This document shows, in pieces, positions 56,459 to 64,000 of a DNA stretch of 64,000 bases. A model generated the notes under the pieces. The model searched no databases, had not been told where the DNA came from, and was given only the letters and a program-made list of their open reading frames with translations. This DNA comes from Notospermus geniculatus (taxonomy: Eukaryota; Nemertea; Pilidiophora; Heteronemertea; Lineidae). Numbering within the stretch: the stretch's first letter is position 1; every line of letters begins with the position of its first letter. A program made the position numbers and the translations under genes. The DNA is taken from contig NMRB01000417.1 of the NCBI GenBank assembly GCA_002633025.1, forward strand, positions 205,174 to 269,173, in the 5' to 3' direction.

Positions 56459-57146
56459 CACGGCGGATCCAGGATACTGGTAAAGGGTGGGGCACAGAAA
56501 GCCACAAAGCAGCAAAGGCGCGAAGCTACAGAAGGCCGTTGGTGCGATTTCCCAGTATCTGAGGGACAAATTAGAAGGCAATTCTGTGGCACTTTGAAAA
56601 AGGCAATTTTTCTAATGTTGGTCACCGAAAAATGGGGGGGGCAGGGATTGCGCTAGCCGTTCGCCACGTTCGCCAATGCGATAAAAATGTCTGGGTGGCG
56701 ATAATATTTTCAACAGACCTCGCCACTGTGGCGAAAGCCCATAATTTCAGAGGGGTGATTGACATACCTGAGCATGTTTAATGATGCAAAGACTGCATGT
56801 AACAGGTTCCTGCAACCCCTACACTTGAAAGTGGAACAGTCCAAATCCAGACACAACAAAGCCATGTGCTCAGTTTCCAGTCAAAACAAAAGCACATGGT
56901 CAGGCCGTAGACTTTCTAGCCATGTGTAGTAATCTTGCTCGCAACACCCTCCATGCTTCACAGTGACTTTGGCTCTGACTGAACAGACGTGGCTAACAAT
57001 TTTTTGGGCTTGGTTCGCCACAGTGGCTAACACAACTAAAATGTGGCTAAAAAAATTGAGAGTCAGTTAGCCACAGTGGCTAACACATTTTTCAGGCTAG
57101 CGCAACCCCTGGGGGGGGCACGGTTAGCCCCCTGGATTCGCACCTG
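56459..57146. mobile_element. hAT-like MITE (family H1) inside F5
   Basis: The left end CACGGCGGATCCAGGAT and right end CCTGGATTCGCACCTG are inverted. ACGCA flanks both sides (56454-56458, 57147-57151), a possible 5-bp target duplication. A G-rich tract inside has received a further element. Confidence 0.75.
56642..57111. mobile_element. Inverted-repeat element (family H2) inside H1
   Basis: CAGGGATTGCGCTAGCC and GGCTAGCGCAACCCCTG are complementary with one mismatch. It sits in a run of G on both sides, so the target duplication cannot be read beyond G. Inside are CCACTGTGGCGAAAG and repeated CCACAGTGGCTAACAC words. Confidence 0.85.
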
Positions 57147-57195
57147 ACGCAGATGGTACGTGGCGCAGAAGGTAGGTCAATTGTGCAGAGTACTG

Positions 57196-57656
57196 CACTA
57201 CTAGAAACCAAGGGCCTTTCGAAGAACCGAACCCACAAGCAAGAGGTGAAAGGTGCAATGGTCCCGCACGAACCTGACAACCCACGTAATCAAATCAAAC
57301 CAAATAACATGACGAAGGTACCACCATACACACAGCAAATATCTCGACCACCAGAAACAATTGGTCATTCCAGTTGTATCAAGAAGAGCAGGAATCTGCA
57401 TAAGTACAGCCCAGGGGACAAAAGCCAGTCTTCAGAAGAATACCAGTGCCCAATATTAACATTGTAATAAGCTAGACCATCAATTGGATGTTTATCTACA
57501 ACTCCTTGTGGTCACTTGTGTTTAGTTTCTTCCTCTTGGGGTGCCTGGTTCTTAGTCCACGTACTTCCTTTTATTATATCCATTGTTACCTTAGAAAGAT
57601 CAAAGGTCTTTCTTTGCTTCGCAGACAGAGGTTGCTGAAGATGTTCAGACCGTAGC
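57196..57656. other. Unassigned DNA
   Basis: A 104-codon frame at 57153-57467 starts inside the fold-back arm. Nothing is recognised. Confidence 0.4.
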
Positions 57657-57893
57657 AGGGTTTTTCCATCAGGGCCAAAGCTAAGCATTGGCCTGCCCCT
57701 TAGTGCTGGCGATTGATGCCTAATGCGAGGGTCCGTGGGTTCGAATCTGGTAGGAAGCAATGCCTTTCACCTGAGAAACCCATTTCTATTTTCATGTTCT
57801 TCATGTTCTTTAAGTATCATAAGGGAGGCCATTTTGAGCTACTCATGTTCCTCACTTTGATGGAGTCTTTTACTTGCCCTTGCAAAGATGCAT
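57657..57893 (-). mobile_element. SINE-A fragments, minus strand, split by a tRNA-like insert
   Basis: The tail TTTTTCCATCAGGGCCAAAG lies at 57660-57690. The body (GAGCTACTCATGTTCCTCAC, CTTGCCCTTGCAAAG) is at 57825-57887. Between them about 125 bases carry GGGTTCGAATCTGG, a plus-strand B box, after CTTAGTGCTGG, a weak A box. The SINE-A head is missing. Confidence 0.7.
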
Positions 57894-58450
57894 TTCACTC
57901 TGGCTCTTTTTCCTCCCTTCAGAAAAGATGTGACGGAGGAGATGTCTTAAAGACCCTATTTTGAGAGGATGACAAAGGTACTTCGTAAATGTACGAGACA
58001 AAATGAGATCTCATGACGGCGATTCAATAACACAGGGAATCAATTTGTTTGGCCTTACTCGATAAAACAAAACAACCTGTAGTGGGATGATCAAGCGGTG
58101 CCTAGGTACAGCGGAGCGTAGAAACCTGATTTAATGGAACTCTAAATTGAATTAGGGCCCACACTTTCGGTATCTTCAGATGTATAGTTATCATTGGGGA
58201 CATTCGGTGAGATAAGAGTTGATGTGGGCACAGATGGAATGCTATTAGTCACTGAAAATGGTACTTTTGTTGAACATAGTGCTAGATTCATTCCGTTGCT
58301 ACCGTACTTTGGTAGGCTACCTTTGCCAACTTATAATCAGAGAAGATTTTAGGTATGTTGATGAGCATGACCCAAAGATATCAAGAGGATCATGGGCTGG
58401 TAGGAACATGACATGGGCCTAACATATGCAAAAGCAGCAGGTCCATTGGC
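57894..58450. other. Unassigned DNA
   Basis: No features are recognised. Confidence 0.5.
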
Positions 58451-58455
58451 TGAAA

Positions 58456-58492
58456 TGGGGGGGGGGGGTGCCAGGCCCCGGATCCGTGCCTG
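58456..58492. mobile_element. G run and right end of a hAT-like H1 element
   Basis: A G run (58457-58468) is followed by CCCCGGATCCGTGCCTG, the H1 right end seen at 11857 and 21517. The left end is not seen. Confidence 0.45.
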
Positions 58493-60250
58493 GCTGCACC
58501 TCAGACTTACAATTCAATATGCCTCCACTTTGACAACAGCCATTCGAAAATCCTGTTGACAAAGTTCATTGTCAGTACACAATAGGCAGCAATACGCACC
58601 GAGTTGGCCAATTCAGATATTGTCCTCCTCACACTGACGGGAATACACCCTTCCCAATAAAAAGATGTTCATTTCATTACTTGATATCTTCATTGCCTTT
58701 GAGGTAGAAGGTGAACAATAGGAGACCATTCATCCTTCTCCATGTGAGACTCATCATGGGTACTCTCCCCTCTGAAATGACTTCATTTACTCCGGTTTAT
58801 TGCCGTATTTGATACCTACAAAACCATCGCAACAAAAGGTGAGGATGATATTCAAGAGCCAATATCTGTATAAATATTGTTGGAGAGCTCAGATGGGAGT
58901 TTGACACAGCAAAATGACATGATGGTACTACGCTGTTTTTCCTGAATCGAATATTTCCTTTCAATTGGACAATTCCATATCATATCTGGTTGCATCCGAC
59001 ACCCCTAAACGCCAGTTGAGAAGATAAAGAATCGCTGACCATTGTTCCAAATGTTCTAGCCAGTTTATTACACCACAACTGCATAAGATTTTGGGAAAAA
59101 TTTTGAATATGAATGACAACATAGTAACACATACTAAACGGACAGAAAGTCTCTATTTTTATCAGCAAAGTTCAGACAAATATTTGACATGCACATTCTC
59201 GAAGGCGAGACAGGACAAAAGCAGGGTTGGACCAACACACTGAAATCGACAAGATTAACGTCATTCGGCAGCTTGGTATTCGAATGAGATGAGGAGAGCA
59301 ATTGTCTGCCTATTGATCAAGCATTGACTTGGGTCCTATATTTTGATAGAAGAAGCCAGTTCATCCACAAAGCCTATGTCACCGAAAAATCCCAGTGAAA
59401 TGTTTTCGAATGTCCCCATCTGTGAGTGTTCCCCTCCTATTGTCTGACGGAATAAGCTGTGACTTGACAATAGGAGACACACAGAGAAACATGTCGATCT
59501 ATCTGCAAAACAATGAAGGGAAACACTAACATATGGAAACACTGGCAGATGTTACACTGTCACAAAGCTTGCCAAGTTTAACTTGTACGCAGTGCTGCCA
59601 CGAATGGTCAACAAATCTTTGGTACCATAATACTGTATAATGATTACATCACCCTGTAGCCCTAGTCGTACTGTTGAGAGGGTAACGCAACCCGCAACCC
59701 AACGAATGGGGAACGCCCACCTGGATCACTCCGCATCAGCAGACATCCAATGGTACAATAACGCCACTCGCGGTATTCATTAAGACATATCCCAAAGTGA
59801 CGTGGCAGCATTGACTTTCAATTTGTATTACCTGAGTGTGATTTGAAGTTCCACGAGACTGCTGGGACGAGGGCCACGTAGTACACTGATTAGACACTAA
59901 TTTCCTCTAATTCAATAACCGCAGTTGTAAAGACAGGGAAGAACGGTGTGTGTTCCTTTTGTTCGTAAGGTAAATCAGGTTTACCTAGTTTTAATGTCTC
60001 TAATTTCACTGAATAAAGACTATCAGATAAACTAATCACGAGAAATAATGTGGCGTGGGGCTCTCTAAATTTCCTGTGAACGTAGCTCAGGTTGGTGTAG
60101 ATGTAGGATGTCTCAGAAGGTGAAGGTGACAGGCTGACAATTCCAGAGACTGCAGAGGAATCTGTAGAAAGAGGGGGACATCTCAATGTTATGTAATGAA
60201 ACATAACATGTTCTAGCACAGCTAGTGGGACAAGTGTGTAGTGTATTAGT
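58493..60250. other. Unassigned DNA
   Basis: This is the longest stretch without a recognised repeat. Short frames include a 142-codon minus-strand frame (59890-60318) that begins inside a SINE and so is not credible. Confidence 0.5.
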
Positions 60251-60400
60251 GTATTTGATATTTCCGTCAGGGCCAACGCCATAGCATTATTGGCACTGGT
60301 AAGTACGGAAGAGGTCATCTCAAGCTACTCATGTTCCTCACTTGGATGGGGTCTTAATACTTGCCCATGCACAAGGTACAAAGGCGCCACGGATTACCAG
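60251..60400 (-). mobile_element. SINE-A tail half, minus strand
   Basis: Tail GTATTTGATATTTCCGTCAG and body to GGCGCCACGGATTACC. The head is replaced by DNA rich in GCCACG words (60405-60545). Confidence 0.8.
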
Positions 60401-60404
60401 CGTT

Positions 60405-60545
60405 CTCGCCAAGGGACTTTGACGTGGCGCAGCACCACGTTGTTTGATAAGGCCGCCACGCTGCCATGGAAGCAAGCTTGTCCCCGCCACGTTCATAAAA
60501 TCGCCACCACACTGATAAAATTGTGCGCCACGCCGAAAATGTTAC
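60405..60545. other. GCCACG-rich insert or junction
   Basis: GACGTGGCGC, CACCACGTTG, GGCCGCCACGCTGCC and CGCCACGCCG recur in both orientations. The words resemble the CGCCAC/GTGGCG content of element H2, so it may be a relic of that family. Confidence 0.4.
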
Positions 60546-61202
60546 GTTATACTATAAATAAAACAGGTTTTAAACATCAATGTTCATCCTCCGTCCAGCT
60601 GACATCACCTGCTTTTCGATATATATACAATAACCAACCAGCTCGGTAGTTAAATGAAGCCCCGAACATCGTTTCCTGGCCGGTGACGCTGCCAGCTGGT
60701 CGCCATCTACAGGTCTTGTTCGGCTAGGTATATATACCCGATTCATGGTCATTTCTCACTGTCTGCCAATATGAACGCACATCCAAATAAAAGTTCGATT
60801 ATGTTGATCTGGCCAAAGCAGACAATTCTACTTTCCCGCCGCATGACTCAGACTGGCTTGTTGCCAATGACAACAAGTCATCTGGATGCGGCCCGGCCGC
60901 CAGAATCGTTGATGATTTAGGCCTGTCATTGCCTGTATGGATAAGTAAAGTTCACTTCGCATAGATTAACCTTGTTTTTATAACCCCTAATCATCTTCCT
61001 CAACAGGTTTGCAAATTTCTGGGTTGCGTTTGGTGTTTTTGTCACGAGAAATCGACACTTGTTTGTCATACTGTCTCCTTGCGAGGTTTCGTCGGCAAAA
61101 ATTGGTCATGAGATGCGTTGGTCAGAGTGCTAAAATACATCCTCAAATGCCGGGAAATCGCATCTCAGGGCGTCCAGAATTCAAATTTTCCTGGGGGAGA
61201 CT
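60546..61202. other. Unassigned DNA before the second gap
   Basis: GGTATATATACCC near 60726 is a short palindrome. No gene is recognised. Confidence 0.45.
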
Positions 61203-61567
61203 NNNNNNNNNNNNNNNNNNNNNNNNNNNNNNNNNNNNNNNNNNNNNNNNNNNNNNNNNNNNNNNNNNNNNNNNNNNNNNNNNNNNNNNNNNNNNNNNNN
61301 NNNNNNNNNNNNNNNNNNNNNNNNNNNNNNNNNNNNNNNNNNNNNNNNNNNNNNNNNNNNNNNNNNNNNNNNNNNNNNNNNNNNNNNNNNNNNNNNNNNN
61401 NNNNNNNNNNNNNNNNNNNNNNNNNNNNNNNNNNNNNNNNNNNNNNNNNNNNNNNNNNNNNNNNNNNNNNNNNNNNNNNNNNNNNNNNNNNNNNNNNNNN
61501 NNNNNNNNNNNNNNNNNNNNNNNNNNNNNNNNNNNNNNNNNNNNNNNNNNNNNNNNNNNNNNNNNNN
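61203..61567. other. Assembly gap, 365 N
   Basis: An unbroken run of n. Frames across it are artefacts. Confidence 1.
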
Positions 61568-62376
61568 ATTGTAACAAGTTCAAGAATGAGCGGAGGTGAA
61601 AACCGACCAATCTGGAGACCTGAAGCAAACCGAGATGAAATCCCGGCAATGACCCTCGACAAAAGGAGCTCACTTCATCCGAAGGTCCCTTAGCATACAC
61701 CTTTATCCTCGGACAGATGCCTCAGGCACAACTAATCAAATTCGTGGAAATATTCACCTCTTTCAAGCAGTGGCCCCAGGCCCAACTAATAGAGTTTGAG
61801 AGACTAGGTGACTAGATGACTCTGCTGTGTACCTTGATTTGTGCAAATTTGCATTCATCAATAGCTGAGCTAAATTTGTGGCAAATTTCCTCTGTGTTTA
61901 GTTAGTGGTATTCAGGCGAGATTGAGATCAATCAGAGGCCGATGGCTTAAAGGTACGTTGGGGAGAAAGCGGTCACTGGCGATCATCGTGGCGACCACAA
62001 TGGCTGAAGGAACACCCAGGGGAATTTGCCTCCTCCACGGCCAATAACCAGACACGCAAAGGAGGATTTGTTCTGGTAGACAGAGCGGTGGGTCTCGAGT
62101 GATATTACTGGAAGACTTTCGTGCTTTTGGAGGTACAGGCAAGACCCTGGCAATTATTATCACAAAGGAGTCATCTCCGTGGAACCAATGTTGAATGATC
62201 ACCTCAGGTGTTGCTGGTGGTCATCATTCTTTGGGAGCTCTGGCGAGTAAGGACTTGAAATGCTGGCAACATCAACGAATCCAGAGACTGTTTGACTCAT
62301 TTGGTGGTTTAGGTGAAACGATTTGAAAGTTTTGTAAGTGCCTGATCCATCTAAAGTGATCACTATAGCATTGTAT
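61568..62376. other. Unassigned DNA
   Basis: CACTGGCGATCATCGTGGCG near 61975 echoes the GGCGATC words at 1.1-1.3 kb. No gene is recognised. Confidence 0.45.
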
Positions 62377-62750
62377 TTTATTTGTATGTTTCCATCAGGG
62401 CTAGTAAACATAAAATCATCTCCGAATTTCGCAAATTTTCGACCCCGACTAGTCGAGATCCCAGAAGTGAATGAGCTGGATCCCAATTATGGACCTGTAG
62501 TTCCATCAGGGCCGAATCCATAGCATTATTGGCCCTCGTAAGTACGGAGGCGGCCATCTCAAGCTACTCATGTTCCTCACTTGGATGGGGTCTTTTACTT
62601 GCCCTTGCAAAGGTGCAAGTATATGCTCAAAGGCACCATGGCTTACTGTCCCATGCGACGGATGTGAAGAGTGAGGGATGATATCCCATATGGCCCGGGC
62701 TGGATTCGAACCCAGGACCAGATGCTGTGATAACCATTCAGCTATCAGGG
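62377..62750 (-). mobile_element. SINE-A, minus strand, interrupted by a short retroposon
   Basis: The tail TTTGTATGTTTCCATCAGGG is cut at 62401 by a 99-bp insertion and resumes at 62501. The body is standard, with a reversed B box ATTCGAACCCAGGACC. The head end is degraded (CATTCAGCTATCAGGG). Confidence 0.9.
62402..62500 (-). mobile_element. Short insertion related to E1 (element E2)
   Basis: TTCCATCAGGGC is exactly duplicated on both sides (62390-62401, 62501-62512). On the minus strand the 3' half, GTCGGGGTCGAAAATTTGCG then AAATTCGGAGATGATTTTAT, aligns with E1 to its end. The 5' half differs. The hairpin before GAAA is longer (GATCTCGACTAGTCGGGGTC), and AATTT-GCG-AAATT forms a perfect short hairpin, but the CTGANGA box reads CTGGGAT, so this copy would be inactive as a hammerhead. 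Confidence 0.65.
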
Positions 62751-63492
62751 TAAACGGGTGGGTTTTGAGGCTACTCTTGAAGATCAAGATGCTGCCACTT
62801 GCCCTGATATGGCACGCACCCTGGTTTCATAGTCTTGGGGCAGCTGAAGAGAAGGTACGATCTCCATGAATAACCCACCTGCTCCTAGACCACAATAGCA
62901 CTCAACATCAGCAACCCTATGCATCATCTAGGATGACAAACCTCAATTCCAGGTGGTAACTTAGTGGTCGAACGGTGGGCTGCTTTTGTTAACCTGTTTT
63001 TCTGATGGGCAGCAAATTCCTATGGTCGCCCATAAAGAAAAAAGGCTTTGAGACTGCCCATCACAGAAGTGCATAAAAACACCAGTTTTTTTCTGTCTTT
63101 TTGTGTTCTGCATTGCAGTCATTGCATTTCTTGCGATTTTCCCATCTTATCATAAACACCTGGCTCACCATGTTTTTATCGAAGTCACCGATAGCGGGAA
63201 TTATTTGTAGCATTCGCCATAATGATAAATCATTTCATAATCAGGTGTAGTTAAGGGCCATTTGGTCATTCGTTGGGCCATATCTGCCTCCAGTGGTCAA
63301 GCTATAACTCAAGTCCACCACGTGAGACACACCTTATAACCAACGCCATCTGCCCATTTTCTTAATTTGTAGAGCCTTGAAAAAAGTGGGCCTGTATGGA
63401 TAGATCCTTTTGGAATTTGCCTATTATCAATCCAAAGTCAGCTTCCTCATCAGAGGCTTCAACCGAAATCATCACCGAAGTCCACCTCCTCA
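62751..63492. other. Unassigned DNA; possible 3' region of a minus-strand gene
   Basis: On the minus strand this follows the stop of the candidate exon at 63493. No clear AATAAA is close behind it. No repeats are recognised. Confidence 0.35.
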
Positions 63493-63582
63493 TCACAAGT
63501 CATCATCGTCTTCATCAGAGTCACTCTCTTCATCACCTTTCTTCTTATGCCACCTAAAATCAGGCCAAACCCAAACTGCCTG
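63493..63582 (-). CDS. Candidate 3'-terminal exon of an unknown gene
   Basis: On the minus strand TGCCTTTTTACCAG, a good pyrimidine tract and AG acceptor, is followed by 29 codons and TGA. The peptide starts QAVWVWPDFRWHKKKG and ends in an acidic run of mostly D, E and S with a final L. Basic-then-acidic C-terminal tails are common in nuclear and cytoplasmic proteins; I do not recognise this one. Upstream exons would lie beyond the right edge. A second acidic stretch follows in another frame after the stop (near 63455-63492), so low-complexity GAT/GAA sequence could explain everything. Confidence 0.25.
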   Translation of the reverse strand, partial: QAVWVWPDFRWHKKKGDEESDSDEDDDDL

Positions 63583-64000
63583 CTGGTAAAAAGGCAGTAC
63601 ATGTATCTCTACTGGTGATCATAGGGAATCCCTGGCCAAAATACAGCAGTCTTGGAGCAGTGATGAAGCATATTTGAGGGGTAGCAGCAGCAGCAGTATT
63701 AGAGCAGTACTGCAGCACTATTGCAGCATATATTTCAAATTTTTGCCCTTGGCTGCTGTCACAGGGGTATGGTCAAGTGAAGTCACAACTTGATAGGGTA
63801 CTGATAAGGGCACAGTCGTGTACAGAAGGGCTGATGCTTCAACTGACCATCCCCGCCCAAATATTGAACAGAGACACTGCCTTCTACCAGTACCGGTAGT
63901 GGGCAGTGGTGCTGTGCTCTTCCACCTTATGGTGCAGAGCAGGAATTGGTGCAGAGCAGGAATTTACATTGGCCAGAGATGGACAAGTCCTTGGCAATAC
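63583..64000. other. Unassigned DNA with a short CAG-rich patch
   Basis: GTAGCAGCAGCAGCAGTATT and GCAGTACTGCAGCACTATTG at 63681-63727 resemble units of the GCAGCC arrays at 47.6 and 49.3 kb. GGTGCAGAGCAGGAATT repeats at 63931 and 63948. Confidence 0.5.

Larger units (their letters stand above)
55357..57195. mobile_element. Fold-back element (family F5), its right arm split by nested elements
   Basis: The left arm (55357-55575) starts CAGTACTCTGCACAATTGAT and holds CCACATGCAGCATCATGCAC and GCCATTTGTGTGTGGTG. Its complement is at about 56258-56458 (CACACACGAATGACG, GTGCATGACGCTGCATGTGG) and 57147-57195 (GCAGAAGGTAGGTCAATTGT, GCAGAGTACTG). The right arm is cut at 56458 and resumes at 57147. Confidence 0.8.

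Noticed and set aside
59890-60318. 142-codon minus-strand frame
   Set aside because: It begins inside a SINE-A tail and shows no protein family features.
63493-63560. C-terminal tail of an acidic ribosomal stalk protein
   Set aside because: Only composition is similar (KK, EES, DD runs); the characteristic final residues are absent in the open frame.

Overview
This is a gene-poor, repeat-dense stretch of animal nuclear DNA. It is AT-leaning, full of short open frames broken by stops, and carries many tRNA-headed SINEs and short inverted-repeat (MITE-like) elements. It has two N gaps (273 and 365 bases) and three isolated n characters. The SINE styles and high allelic redundancy suggest a heterozygous marine invertebrate (perhaps an echinoderm, hemichordate or similar). 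That is inference from repeat style only; no gene fixes the taxon. No complete protein-coding gene is recognisable. The only coding candidate is a weak 3'-terminal exon on the minus strand near 63.5 kb.

Layout. 1-4.1 kb: a dispersed repeat, a fold-back element, one SINE-B and one SINE-D head. 4.1-22.2 kb: an ~8.4 kb block present twice (4124-12511 and 13599-22160), each copy with plus-strand SINE-A elements, a ~73-bp minisatellite and hAT-like ends; copy 2 stops at a single n. 22.2-28.8 kb: MITEs, SINE-B, a SINE-A split by a fold-back element, an N gap and a 193-bp tandem repeat rich in AGGTCA. 28.8-39.3 kb: a ~5 kb block present twice in tandem (28781-34149, 34241-39277), each with five minus-strand SINE-A copies. 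39.3-47.6 kb: a tRNA/5S-like chimera, MITEs, a SINE-C with clear target duplication and nested SINE-A copies. 47.6-51.2 kb: a third duplicated block split by a single n, which looks like two overlapping contigs that were not merged. 51-64 kb: more SINE-A, a three-level nest of inverted-repeat elements (55.4-57.2 kb), a second N gap and the possible terminal exon.

The most interesting signal is a family of short insertions (about 95 bases, 12-14 base target duplications) carrying a hammerhead-ribozyme-like core: CTGAAGA, a GC-rich hairpin, GAAA, then a short A/T hairpin. Two lie inside SINE-A copies, one of them absent from the paired duplicate. The same motif recurs in a near-perfect 125-bp palindrome and at 53.2 kb. 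SINE-A itself shows strong orientation domains: all plus before 19 kb, all minus after 24 kb. It is also a repeated landing site for other elements.

All repeat boundaries and identities were judged by eye, without alignment software.
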